The notes: a model not told the origin generated them from the letters alone. Shown: positions 33,616 to 44,364, numbered from the stretch's first letter. The stretch: DNA of 64,000 nucleotides from Hygrocybe punicea (GCA_963556145.1 OY744462.1:3968001-4032000), one strand, 5' to 3'. A program made the numbers and translations.

Positions 33616-35144
33616 TTAGTCTATGCGGCGCTTTTTTCTACCGTGTGCACGATCCACCCTTTTCACTTCAGCATTCACCTCATTCCATAAGAACTGTGCA
33701 TTGCCCGCTGTCATTGCAAACTCCTCACCAGTCAATCTCACCACTGATAGCTTCCCAACCTCATCAATGTTGTAGAAGTCCAGAGACTCGAAGAGTGGGA
33801 TGTACTGAGTAAGGTTGCGCTTTGGGTGCCGGCTGTCGAGCTTATTGAGGAATTCAGTTACATCTGGATATGGATTAGCTTCTCTATCATCAGGAGGATC
33901 GCTAGACTGGGGAGCGAGATTGGCATGTTTAGCTGCAGGAGATTGGATGGAATCAGGGAGTCCAGGCATGCCCATCCCATGCATCATCCATGGCAATGGA
34001 CCCCACATCGGAGTTGAAGGTGGATATCCAGGGCCAAAACCAGTGGGGGTAGGGGTTGATGGTGTTGGATGTATTGTACCGTGAAATGCAGCAAAGAGCT
34101 CGCCCTTTGGTGGTGTGTGAAGAGTAACGCCATGCATCCCGATGGCCTGTTTGTTATTGTTACGTATCAGAATCAGAAGCTAATCAAGATGTGGGAAACT
34201 CTTACCAGCGCAACGGACCACCCACGCTTTTGATTATATGTCAAGTTGACGTGCTCTCCAACTTTATTTATTTTGCAAGCTTTCGTAGGCCCACATTTCT
34301 GACAACCAGATAAAGCTTTCTCTAGATTTTCCATGGTGACTTTCTCCTGCTCCACTCCTCCTCCGTCCTCAATGTCTTCGTCTTTGTCGTGGTCCAGATC
34401 TAGCAGAACTGGCTTCTTTGATTTGCTGCCGCCAGCCCGTTTACTCTTCTTGGTTGCACGCAGTGAATGCATGTACTGGAAAGTTGAAGGCAATCAATCT
34501 AATGGTTATCCGGTGCATTCAGGATATCTACTCACCTGCTCTGGGACTATGATCAGAACACTAATAGTAGCACCACCTTTTTTCTTCGCTTGTGCAAGTG
34601 AAATTTCTTCAAGACACCCATCCCAATCAGCATCGGAGCACAAGTTGACTGGCGCAGCTTTCAATGTAGCGGTGGAAAGCTTGTATGATAACACTGGCTT
34701 TCGGTGAACATCTACACATCCAATTGTTTCATGGATCATTTCTAATGCATCATTGTATGAAAATGGCAATGTGATAGACTTCCTCTGGGTCCCGTCACTG
34801 GATGCTTGGGGAATTTGAAGGACAATCTCTGCCGTGGCATATTGGTCGTGGCAACATCATTTGTATGTGATACTCACTCTCAACAACTGGGATTCCTATC
34901 TCATCCCCCCAACACTCTTCTGCTTTTTGATAGCCTTCTTCCTAGGCAACTTCAGGGTGAACTTGAGAGGAGGAACCAAGTTTTCGGCTGACGACTCAGA
35001 GTTGCTTGATGCAGGCGTTCCTTGGCGGTCAGATACTGATGACAGGAACTCCAGTGAGCCGTCTGACTGTGTTCCTACATTCTCCAGCTGAGCAGGAGGT
35101 GCCTTCCTCTTTTTTGGTGTAGGTTTATTCTTCTTGTTGGCCAT
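33616..35144 (-). CDS. Mariner B companion protein (Ub/PB1-like, SAM-like)
   Basis: Reverse-strand exons 35144-34878, 34828-34536, 34475-34206 and 34146-33616 have GT-AG introns of about 49-60 bp. The total is 1,361 bp, one base short of a full frame. The break maps to a run of six G (34915-34920 on the + strand as C), so a one-base loss is likely. Layout matches the mariner A companion: basic start (MANKKNKPTPKKRK), Ser/Glu linker, beta-rich region (SITLPFSYNDALEMI ... ATISVLIIVPEQ), Lys-rich linker, middle segment with CQKCGPTKACKI and RGWSVALV, Pro-rich hinge (GFGPGYPPSTPMWGPLPW), and helical C-terminus (YPDVTEFLNKLDSRHP ... FLWNEVNAEVKRV) ending KKRRID. Confidence 0.75.
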
Positions 35145-35377
35145 GGTGAATCAAAGAACAAGTTCTCACGGTGATGGACTTCAACAAGCACTCTGTGTAG
35201 TGTTTACAAAATCTGAGTATGCCATGCCCTCCGTCTTCAGATTGCGGATTGAATGGGCTAGTTTTTACTACAATCTGAGCCCTACTGGGGGAGCTGCGGC
35301 GATTCTGAGTAACGAAACAAAAAATGACCACAATTGAAAATTTTCACGTCGTGCCTTCAGTTCCACAAATGGCTGTA

Positions 35378-36699
35378 AAATGCCTTTACATGAACTTCTG
35401 CCAAAGTTGACGGTGAAGGATATTGGTAAAATAACAACAATACATGGTATATATTTGTCAAAGACATTACGAAGATTACATGGACAAGATCTATCTGTGG
35501 CATTAATGAGGCATAATTGTTCAGCTTGTGATACTCATGTTTCTATTTTTCATGTGCATGATATTAAATCAAATAAAGATAAGTGTAAAGAGTGGTACAA
35601 AAGACAACAAATGACAGAAACATATGAGTGCAGAACAGAAGAAACTCAGACTAAAATGAAAGAAGAATTGGACAAGTCAGATGAGCAATCATTTCCTCCT
35701 CCTCCACCATCTATTGAATTGAAGGAAACCATAATCAGCAACTGGTGCAGAGATACATCACCTGAATGTTTTCAAGAAAGTGGGTGTGCCGTGTGCGGTC
35801 AATTGGTTGCATTGAAGAACATATCTTTATTGTCAAAGACAAAGGTTAATCTGAAAATATTAACTAGAGACAATATGGGAATCACAAGATGTGAACGATA
35901 TCATTGTTCTGATCCAATAGAGGATATCAAAGGTCCAGTGCTAGATAACACATGTAAATGGATATGCAAACCATGTGTGCTCAGTCTGAATAAAGGCCAA
36001 ACTCCCAAATATGCTTTGGCAAATGGACTTTGGATGGGAAGAATTCCTGCACAACTTCAAAATCTAACATTTGCTGAACAACTTTTGATTGCCCGTGTTC
36101 GTCACAACAAATGTATTGTTCGTGTCTTCTCTGGGATGCATAAAATGAAAGCAAATGCCATCATGTTTCAAAACCCAACACCAAAGATATATCAACGGTT
36201 GCCTCCAACAATTAAAGAACTTGATGAAGTGCTAGCGTTTATTTTCACTGGTCCTGCCAGACCAACTCCAGAAGACATGGAGCGAACGCCTTTATTGGTT
36301 CGCCGAAGGCGAGTTTCTGCAGCTTTAGAATGGCTGAAATTGAATCACATGGATTACTATGATTTAGATATCTCCTATGAAAATCTAGCACAATATCCAG
36401 ATCATGGAATTCCTGTTGTGGTTGCATATCGACCAGCAGACACAAATAAGGAACCGGAAGCCACTAGTGCATTTGACAATGAAGAGGAAGATGGTGTGGA
36501 AGATGGGCCTTGTCCCTTTGTTGTTAGTGGGGTAACTGGCGAAAATCTAGATATTACAAGTCCAAAGGCATTAATAGCTAGAGCAACCAAGCACTTGATA
36601 GATGACCATGGTGGTGTTCTTGCCATAAGCCATGCTAGAAATCCAGAATCGTTCTTTAATAATCCTCAGTTATATCCTATGATGTTTCCCTGCCTATTT
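35378..36699 (+). CDS. Helentron protein, DUF6570-like region
   Basis: Continues from 32110. It contains Cys pairs (HNCSACDTHV; CAVCGQLV; WICKPCVLSLNKGQ) followed by NGLWMGRIPAQLQNLTFAEQ and ARVRHNKCIVRVF. This cysteine-rich plus N-G-L-W pattern precedes the Helitron Rep domain in large fungal Helitron proteins. Further on comes CPFVVSGVTGE. The segment is cut after a Phe codon at 36699 (MMFPCLF) by the small Helentron and resumes with PYGLGGI at 37879. Confidence 0.75.
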
Positions 36700-37876
36700 A
36701 CGAGTTCTTTTAATTTATTAAAAGACTCGTTCTTTATCAGACCTGGTTCAGTGAGGGTTCGTAATTAATTAATTAATTAATTAATTGATTAATTAATTAA
36801 TGAAGTTGATCGTATGTAGGGGACTTTTTTTTTTGGTAAAAGATATGATTCTACTTGTTATACTGAAAAATAACATGTGGTCCAAGCCATGTGTGGACAA
36901 GCTTACATAAGCATCCAAATATGGGTTGCCTCAGAAAAGACACATTATCTTCAAATTATATTCAAAATATTCATACTGACTTCAATTCTTATTGGAATCA
37001 GCTGAAAATTGAACTGCTGACTAATATAACCATTTCGGGTAAGGTGTGACAGTCACATGTGACCAATCTAACCATATAAGGCAATTTCTGACATTGTATA
37101 GCAAATTTTTTACTGATCACAATGGTGACAGTCACATGTGACCAGTCTAACCATATAAGGCAATTTTACACTATAAATGCTAAATTTTGAGCTGATCATA
37201 GGAGTCATAGTCACATGTGACCACTATTACTATATATGGAAATATCAGCTATATAAGCAGAAATGAGCTTAACTCAGATAATATACTGATATTTTTACTT
37301 AAAACATAAAATTCAATGTGATATTGCCATATATATACATTATCTTATATGCTAATTTATTTCAAGCAAAATTATGGTGTTCATAATAATCATACAAACA
37401 AAAATCCAATAAAAGAAAAAAGACTTTGTTCTTGCCATATGTAACATTAGCCCAATCATCAAGCACAGCTGTCTTCATGTTGTCATCTGTTGTACAGCAT
37501 AGAAGGTCCTGGAGAAGGTAAGTCAATTATTATCATAATGTTTAGGAGGCAGTTGTATTTGACAGTTGACCTATTGCCTCCTCAACATTTCTTTTTTGGC
37601 TGAGAATATTATATAATGATACAGCACAGAAGACATGATAGTAAGAGAGGAGGTTGATGAACACTCAAGATACTTTATGTAGTTTTATTTTTTCTACTTT
37701 TCATGTTGCTGAGGTGAGAGATGGGCTTATTAGAATAATTGGCAGTATACAACATATGCTATGTATCTTATACCATATGTAACATGCTTTATGCAATTGT
37801 TTACTTCATCATGGAAGTGGAGAGGGGAAAAAAAGAACTCGTTCATGCCATGCGCAGCACTGGCCCACTAAACAAG
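36700..37876 (+). mobile_element. Small non-autonomous Helentron
   Basis: The 1,177-bp insert starts with a hairpin (ACGAGTTCTTTTAA paired with TTAAAAGACTCGT, 36700-36730). It carries the inverted copy AAAAGAACTCGT near its 3' end (about 37828-37842). It ends with ATGCCATGCGCAGCACTGGC (a short GCCA/TGGC hairpin) and then CCACTAAACAAG at 37876. TT lies on both sides. A hairpin at the start, inverted terminal repeats set back from the 3' end and insertion at TT are the Helitron2/Helentron pattern. Its last 50 bp match the 3' end of Helentron 2 (44969-45018, reverse strand), so it belongs to that family. No gene inside. Confidence 0.75.
36763..36802. repeat. TTAA microsatellite
   Basis: About ten copies of AATT/TTAA in a row inside the small Helentron. 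Confidence 0.8.
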
Positions 37877-37878
37877 TT

Positions 37879-40017
37879 CCATATGGCTTGGGTGGTATTA
37901 GCAGCATAGACAATGATGTTTTAAGCATCAGTGATATGATGCACAAAAGACATCTCCTGATGTACCATGACAAAAGATTTCAAACCGATCCCTATTTTCC
38001 ATTGATTGCATTCAATCAAGAACAAATCAAGGACAGTACAACCGGAGGATATTTGTTGACTAATAAACATAATTTCAACGATATTGCAGATCGCCTGATG
38101 AATATCAATACAGCTGTTTTGGATGACCTCTCTAAGAGATTATCTAGAAGTGATAGAGTCAAACCAGATACATCGGAAGAGAAAGCATGCTATAAACTCA
38201 TTTCTGATCTGGATCACGTAGCTGGTCAGGTCAAAGGTTCAATTACTAACAAGAAATACATGCGAAATGAGATTTGGTCTCTGATATCCTATATTGGTGC
38301 TCCGACTTGGTTTATCACTTTTGCACCTGCAGACATCAATCACCCACTATGCTTATATTATGCTGACAACAAAGAAATGTTTTATCCTAAACTACGTCTA
38401 CCCCAGGATTGTTACAAACTAATTGCAAACAATCCAGTTGCTGGAGCCCGCTTTTTTCACTTTACTACTGAAATGTTCATCAAACATATATTAGGAATAA
38501 ATGAATCTCATCCTGGCCTGTATGGAAACACATCAGGTTATTATGCAACGGTAGAGGAACAAGGACGTCTTACCTTGCATCTTCATATGCTGTTGTGGAT
38601 AAAGGGATGCCTTACACCTCAGGAAATACGTGACAAAATTATGGGTGAAAATTCTGACTTTCAGAAAAGATTAGTGGAATATTTGGAAAGTTTGTGTGTA
38701 GGACAATTCATGACAGGTTCTAAAGATGTGGTATCACAGAAAATGGAACAGACAATGTCGAAACCTGAATATCAACCACCAACATGTGTCATGCCAGATC
38801 CACCATCATATAATTGTTCCATGAATTGTCAATATCACAACAAAAGATCAACATGGTGGCAAAGGTTTCAAGATGTTGTAGATGATCTTTTATTGCGATT
38901 AAATGTACATAACAGGCATGATGGCAAAAAAAAGCCATACTGTCTTAATTCGAAAGGTGAATGTAAACGACGATTTCCCCGTGATATCTTTCAACAAACT
39001 TTTGTAGAACCTAACACTGGTGCTCTCAACCTCAAGCATGGTGAACCTTGGATGAACATGGTGACACCTGAAGTTACATATATGCTACGATGCAATTCTG
39101 ATGTGACCAGCTTATTATCAGGTACTGCTATAAAGGCCATAGTTGCATACATAACAGATTATATTACAAAATTCTCCTTGAAGACCTATAGCATTTTTGA
39201 AGTAATAAAAAGTATTTTTGATAAGAATTCCGAAATGATTGGTGGCGACCTGAAAAGAAAAGACAAAGTCAGAAAACTGTTTACACAAATAGTCAATTCA
39301 CTCACCTCCAAAATGGAAATTGGTGCTCCAATGGCTTCATTATATGTCCTTGGAAATCCTGATCACTACACCAGTCATAAATTCGTGCCATTCTTTTGGA
39401 GATCTTATGTTAAAGAGGTTATCAGTGCATGGTCTGATGAAGACATTGCTAATATATGTGAAGACCAAAATAATGCACAAAAGGTTGTTATTGGTAAGAA
39501 TAATGGTGCATACATTGGACTTTCCAAAGTAAATAATTATATGTTCAGACCAGCCTTGTATGATAATGTATCACTGTATGACTGGATATGTCTTGCCACT
39601 ATGGAACCAAATAAAAGACGCACCAAACCAAAGACCAAAAGGGCCAGAAAAGAACCAGTGCAAAACCATATTTTTGACAATTTAGGCTGTGATGATTTGT
39701 CTGACTCTTTCACTGAACCTACTAATGTTGAATATTCCAGTGATGACAACTTGTCTGATGTCGTTGACAATGATATACTCATGGAGATAGATGAAATTCC
39801 AAAACCTGATAGTTTAAATAGAAATGCAGGTTCAGAAATAGCTGATAAAACAAATGAAGTTGATCTCAATAAATTGACAAAAATTGAAAATGATTATACT
39901 TTACATCCCAATCATCTACAATATCTTACCCACCATGCCAAAATGAAAGGGGATGATCCCTTCATAGTTCCTAATTTTATTCCAAACACTTTGCCAAGGG
40001 CTGACCATGGTGATTGA
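37879..40017 (+). CDS. Helentron protein, HUH Rep nuclease region
   Basis: Continues in frame from 36699 (PYGLGGI). It contains HKRHLLMYHDKRFQ, then WFITFAPADINHPL, then the HUH motif in GRLTLHLHMLLW at about 38567-38602. The two candidate catalytic tyrosines occur in AYITDYITK (39148-39174), spaced Y-x3-Y as in Helitron Rep proteins. These residues nick and join single DNA strands in rolling-circle transposition. The segment ends at TGA 40015-40017, directly before EYYCCTMLT, where CGA is the likely ancestor. Confidence 0.9.
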   Translation, partial: PYGLGGISSIDNDVLSISDMMHKRHLLMYHDKRFQTDPYFPLIAFNQEQIKDSTTGGYLLTNKHNFNDIADRLMNINTAVLDDLSKRLSRSDRVKPDTSEEKACYKLISDLDHVAGQVKGSITNKKYMRNEIWSLISYIGAPTWFITFAPADINHPLCLYYADNKEMFYPKLRLPQDCYKLIANNPVAGARFFHFTTEMFIKHILGINESHPGLYGNTSGYYATVEEQGRLTLHLHMLLWIKGCLTPQEIRDKIMGENSDFQKRLVEYLESLCVGQFMTGSKDVVSQKMEQTMSKPEYQPPTCVMPDPPSYNCSMNCQYHNKRSTWWQRFQDVVDDLLLRLNVHNRHDGKKKPYCLNSKGECKRRFPRDIFQQTFVEPNTGALNLKHGEPWMNMVTPEVTYMLRCNSDVTSLLSGTAIKAIVAYITDYITKFSLKTYSIFEVIKSIFDKNSEMIGGDLKRKDKVRKLFTQIVNSLTSKMEIGAPMASLYVLGNPDHYTSHKFVPFFWRSYVKEVISAWSDEDIANICEDQNNAQKVVIGKNNGAYIGLSKVNNYMFRPALYDNVSLYDWICLATMEPNKRRTKPKTKRARKEPVQNHIFDNLGCDDLSDSFTEPTNVEYSSDDNLSDVVDNDILMEIDEIPKPDSLNRNAGSEIADKTNEVDLNKLTKIENDYTLHPNHLQYLTHHAKMKGDDPFIVPNFIPNTLPRADHGD

Positions 40018-40035
40018 GAATATTATTGTTGTACA

Positions 40036-42260
40036 ATGTTAACATTTTTCAAGCCATGGAGAAGTGGCAAAGAACTCAAAAGTAAATTACAAACATGGGA
40101 TAATGCTTTTATAGACCATGATTTTTCTAAAAGAGAGCTGGAGATCATGAAATACTTTGGTCTGCGATATGACTGTTTGGATGCAAGAGATGATTTCTCT
40201 GCTAAACGTCAGAAGAATAATACTGCAGATATAAGGTATTCATGGGTGACTTCAAATGGTCTTGATGAACTGGATGACATGCACATTACTGAATTAGCAT
40301 TTAATGGCGACGACTTCCACAACAACATTGATGAAGACAATAATGACACAGAAATACTCCTGAAACTTGGTCATAAAGGACAAAAGAGGAAGGATCAAAT
40401 GCTAATAGCTGAAAGAACTTTGAAAAGGTCAGGATGGCTCGATGATTGTATTGATGGTACCCCAGAGATAGGACCATTGATATCTATAGAACCATCTGTA
40501 GTACAATCAGCAAAATTTTGGAGAGCTGCAGTCCTTGCAAAGAAAAAGGAAATCATCGATGACAGAAATAGAAATTTACCAACAAACACAGCAACCATAG
40601 ATAAATTGGCAAATTTCCAATATAATGATGTCAAGATAGTGGATGCAGCATACATCAACCATATGTTTATTCCTGCAAACAGAGCTGATCGTCATCTTAT
40701 TGATATAACTATCAATGATTACAAGTTGAACACTGACCAAAAGAGAGCATTTCATATCATTGCCAATCACTCTACCTTGATTAACGGTTCTGATAAGCTA
40801 CGCATGTATCTTGGTGGGATGGCAGGCACAGGGAAATCACAAGTCATCAAAGCATTGACTAGTTTTTTTGGTAAACACAACGAAAATCATCGATTTGTGG
40901 TTCTTGCACCAACCGGTGCTGCTGCTGCCCTTGTAAATGGATCCACATATCACTCCATTCTTGGAATTAATCAGGGAGGATCATCTCGTTCCCTCGCACA
41001 AGTCCATGCCAATCTTGATGGTGTGGATTACACTTTCATTGATGAGGTGTCAATGTTATCTTGCAGAGATATGTATAAAATCAGTGCTCAGTGTGCAAAA
41101 GCATGTGGTGTTTATGATGAACCCTTTGGTGGCATTAATATGATATTTGCAGGAGATTTTGGCTAACTTCCACCGGCTATGAGTGGTGCTCCTTTGTACT
41201 CTGGAACGGTTGGTGTCCAAATCAATTCCAGTCAAACTATAGCAAATCAGGAAGCGGCTATAGGCAAAGCTCTTTGGCATCAAATTACAACAGTTGTTAT
41301 ATTATGTGAAAATATGAGACAAACCAATCAGTCAGAAGAAGATGTCCAACTGAGGCTTGCTTTGGAAAACATGAGGTACAAAGCATGTACTCCCAAAGAT
41401 ATTGCATTTCTTCGTACTCGTGTTGCAGGAAAAGGTCCAAATGATCCAAAATTAGCCCAAAAGAAATTCAGGAATGTGTCAGTTATAACTGCATTGAATG
41501 CACAAAAAGACAAAATCAATGAACTTGGTATTTAATGTTTTGCTGCTGAAAATAGGAGACCATTAACATCATTCTATTCCATAGACAGATGGAATGATCC
41601 TACTAGTTTTAATAGCAAAAGAAAATCTCATCACATGTCAACAATTTTGGATCCTATTCGACACACAAAGATATTGGAACCTTCACTCCAAAAGCTACTT
41701 TGGAGCCAACCACATGCATCATCCTCTGATCATATACCAGGAAGATTGGACTTATGTGTAGGCATGCCAGTGATGCTGAGGAACAATGATGCAACAGAGT
41801 GCTGCATTACCAAAGGAGCAGAGGGCATAGTTGTGGGTTGGCAGAGTGCAATAGGTCCTGAGCAACAAACTGTACTGGACACTTTATTTGTCAGATTATT
41901 GAATCCTCCAAAAAAAATTAACATAGAAGGACTTCCTGAAAATGTTGTGCCGATTACAAAACATGTCACTTCCACCATGTGCTCATTACCCAATGATGAT
42001 GTGATATCTTTGTCAAGAGAACAAGTGTTGGTACTACCTAATTTTGCAATGACTGATTATGCATGTCAAGGACGTACTCGTCCTAACAATGTAGTTGACC
42101 TCAGTAGTTGTAGAAACCACCAATCCTATTATACTTGCTTATCAAGAAGTGCTTCTGCAGCAGGAACTATCATCATGCAAGGCTTTGATCCTAAAGTAAT
42201 TACTGGGGGTGCTTCTGGATATCTCAGGCAGGAATTCAGAGAATTAGAACTGCTTGATGA
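40036..42260 (+). CDS. Helentron protein, Pif1-type helicase region
   Basis: Superfamily 1 helicase motifs are visible in order: Walker A GGMAGTGKSQVIKAL (about 40813), Ia APTGAAAALVNGSTYHSIL, Walker B FIDEVSML, motif III IFAGDF followed by a stop (TAA 41164) and LPPAMSGAP, motif IV CENMRQ, motif V TDYACQGRTR and motif VI SYYTCLSRSAS. A second stop (TAA 41533) precedes CFAAENRRPL. The segments 40036-41166, 41179-41535 and 41635-43455 are all in the same frame, so apart from two stops the domain is complete. It would unwind donor DNA during transposition. Confidence 0.9.
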
Positions 42261-42659
42261 GATTACCAAACTGAAATATCAAGGACTCTTACCAGACCAT
42301 GTCAAGGGAGATCAGCGAAATTCTATCATTGATCAATTTAGAAAATGGAAAGGAAAGTCATATATTCCAAAAAACATTCATCATGCTATCGCATGGAAAG
42401 CCATGGAGCAACTAAATCAATACACAACACAGCCCTCTCCATGGCAATTAATTAAACCTATGAACAAAAATCAAAAGGCAGATTTCAGAAACCTCAACTT
42501 TGTTCCTGCAAAAGGAACTGTTCCAATCACTGTCACTCATAAAAATTCGACGGCCAATGTATTGCAAAATAAAAAACGAAAATTACAACAAGTTGTAAGT
42601 TCATCTTCCATAGTGAAAAAAAGACGAAAAACAAGTACTATTGAATCAAATGAACCAAA

Positions 42660-43455
42660 AGGGTTTATATGGGATGCGCAAGATTGGAGCTGTGCTTATG
42701 ATTCACTCTTTACAATATTACTAGCAATATGGAATGAAGATCCATCAAGTTGGAAAAAAAGATTCAATAGCATCAATGAAATATTAAAGATTTTGAGCTT
42801 AGGATTCAAACGATCCAAGAATCACACAACAGATTTAGAAACAGTTAGAAATACAATCAGACATTTATTGCATCAAGATAAACCCGAAATATTTCCTTAT
42901 GGTCAAGTTGGCATTGCCATAAGTGATTTGGCCCATTATATAATGAAAGCAAATGAACCAATGACTTCAACTTGTCTTAAATGTATCAATTGTGAAAACA
43001 TAACCATTCTGGAAAATGATAGATGTGACGCCATCTTTCATTGTTCATATTCATTTTCTGGAACAATCTCAACATGTCTTGCTCAAATCATAGTTAATAG
43101 ACAACGGCACAAATGTCAATTGTGTTGGGGAGAGATTACTAAATTTATTGCATTTAACAAAATTCCACCTCTAATCATGTTTACAGTTGACTCTATTGAG
43201 AATTTAATAATTAGTCAAGTTATAAACTTGTCAATTGATGACATATCCACTGCTTACACATTGAGAGGAATTGTGTACTTTGGTGATGCACATTTTACTG
43301 CCCGCATATTCATCAACAGTATGGTATGGTTTCATGATGGTATATCAACCAGATCAATTTGTATTAATGAAGGTGATATAGATGACTTTTCAAATATTAA
43401 GTTATTGTCATGTAATGGTAATAATGCTGTACTGTTTATATATGCTCAATCTTAA
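42660..43455 (+). CDS. Helentron protein, C-terminal USP-like Cys/His peptidase region
   Basis: After a basic linker (KKRRKTSTIES) the last 265 residues begin WDAQDWSCAYDSLFTILLAIW and end with RGIVYFGDAHFTARIF ... VWFHDG ... AVLFIYAQS. A Cys box with an aromatic and Asp/Ser after the Cys, and a distant H-F-T-A box followed by W-x-H-D-G, is the layout of ubiquitin-specific peptidases and relatives. A Cys-pair element lies between (CLKCINC ... KCQLCWGEI). The same domain with both boxes is present in Helentron 2. I infer a deubiquitinase or deSUMOylase-like activity. Substrate unknown. Confidence 0.65.
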
Positions 43456-43492
43456 CATTTGTTCTCTTGCTAAAAAGAGGGACGAGTAACAT

Positions 43493-43524
43493 GCCATGCA
43501 AAGCAATGGCCCACACCCCACTAG
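43493..43524 (+). other. 3' terminal hairpin and CTAG end of the giant Helentron
   Basis: GCCATGCAAAGCAATGGC (43493-43510) folds with arms GCCAT and ATGGC. It is followed by CCACACCCCACTAG and then the host TT. A short hairpin 10-14 nt before a CTAG end is the classic Helitron 3' terminus. Confidence 0.8.
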
Positions 43525-44364
43525 TTCTCTGTCGATGGGGTTCTCTCTGTGAAATCATTACAGACAACAGACCCACGCTCATCAAATCCCTCACTTATCT
43601 TTTGAAGCGATCCTGTGTTAACCACATTCACATCTCCGGCTACAATTCCTGCACAAATGGTCTCATGGAACAACTGGACTACGACGTTCTACAATCTCTC
43701 TTCAAAGCTGCAGATGGTGACCAGTTTAGATGGGCCAATGTGACGTATTCAGTATTTTGGGCCAAACGTATCACTATCTGATGACGAATGGGCTGCTCAC
43801 CTTACTTCGCAGCAACTGGCGCTCATCCCCTATTACCACTTGACATCGTAGAAGCAACATACCTTCAACCCCCACCAGATTTGGTCCTATCCTCTACAGA
43901 CCTTATTGTGTGACACGATTGCACTCCAAAAACATAGTGATGATATTAATCACATATACTCACAAGTCTACGACGTGCGATGGAAAGCAGCACAATGTTT
44001 TGAAAAGCAACACACTAAAACAATTTGCAACTTCGATTTCAAAAGTGGTGACTTAGTACTCATTCACAACACACAGATAGAGAAAGCGCTAAACCAGAAA
44101 AAGCGCCCACACTACCTTGGTCCCCTCATCGTTATTTCGCACAACTTTGGCGGCGCTTACATTCTCTGTGAACTTGATGGATCTGTCTTTCACCAACCAA
44201 TCACAGCATTTCAAGTTGTCCCCTATTTTGCTCACCGTTCAATCTCACTCCCACCATGCTTCCTCGATATTCCCGCACAATGGCTAAACAAATTCGAAAA
44301 CACTTCCGATGACAATCAACCTCTTGAAGCACAGGAACGCGATTCTGATGTCAATGACGATTAA
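43525..44364 (+). pseudogene. Ty3/gypsy integrase C-terminal part
   Basis: Begins LCRWGSLCEIITDN (catalytic D-N block of the integrase core), then HIHISGYNSCTNGLMEQL where relatives have N-G-x-V-E-R, so the catalytic Glu is retained one codon away. After a frame break at about 43781-43905 the C-terminal domain follows (FKSGDLVLIHNTQIEKAL ... RPHYLGPLIVISHNFGGAYIL) and ends at 44362-44364. This is the 3' end missing from the pol fragments to the left, separated from 15971 by the giant Helentron. Confidence 0.85.

Larger units (their letters stand above)
32111..35375. mobile_element. Mariner B: Tc1/mariner-superfamily element with companion gene
   Basis: The 3,265-bp element has 165-bp terminal inverted repeats (32111-32275 and 35211-35375) differing at two positions, both CpG transitions. 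Target TA lies at 32109-32110 and 35376-35377. The ends start CAGCCATTTG, like CAGCCGTTTT of mariner A. It contains a + strand transposase (32362-33588) and a - strand companion gene (33616-35144), convergent with 27 bp between stops. The gene order is the mirror image of mariner A. Inserted in the Helentron gene. Confidence 0.92.
31273..43455 (+). pseudogene. Helentron Rep-helicase-peptidase gene (interrupted)
   Basis: Segments 31273-32110, 35378-36699 and 37879-43455 are in one frame once mariner B with one TA, and the small Helentron with one TT, are removed. The sum is 7,737 bp, or 2,579 codons. Order: N-terminal region without recognised domain; DUF6570-like region; HUH Rep nuclease; Pif1-type helicase; linker; USP-like peptidase. 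Three premature stops remain in that frame, at 40015 (TGA where Arg CGA is expected), 41164 (TAA where Gln fits) and 41533 (TAA). Each could arise by one C-to-T change. The gene would drive rolling-circle transposition. This copy is recently damaged. Confidence 0.85.
15972..43524 (+). mobile_element. Giant Helentron (Helitron2-like rolling-circle element), 27.55 kb
   Basis: Both outer junctions fall in one integrase row: IFEDI ends at 15971 and LCRWG starts at 43527, with TT on each side. The left end folds immediately into a hairpin (ATGAGTCCCT-ATA-AGGGAATCAT, 15972-15994). The right end has a hairpin (GCCAT...ATGGC, 43493-43510), then 14 nt ending CTAG at 43524. A GTCCCT core near the 5' end is inverted near the 3' end (AGGGAC at about 43478), as expected for asymmetric terminal inverted repeats. 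The Rep/helicase gene lies in the 3' part. A smaller relative with the same end structure (36700-37876) supports the boundaries. Contents: satellites, a three-gene module, gene delta, a hAT, two mariners and the Helentron gene. Confidence 0.7.
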
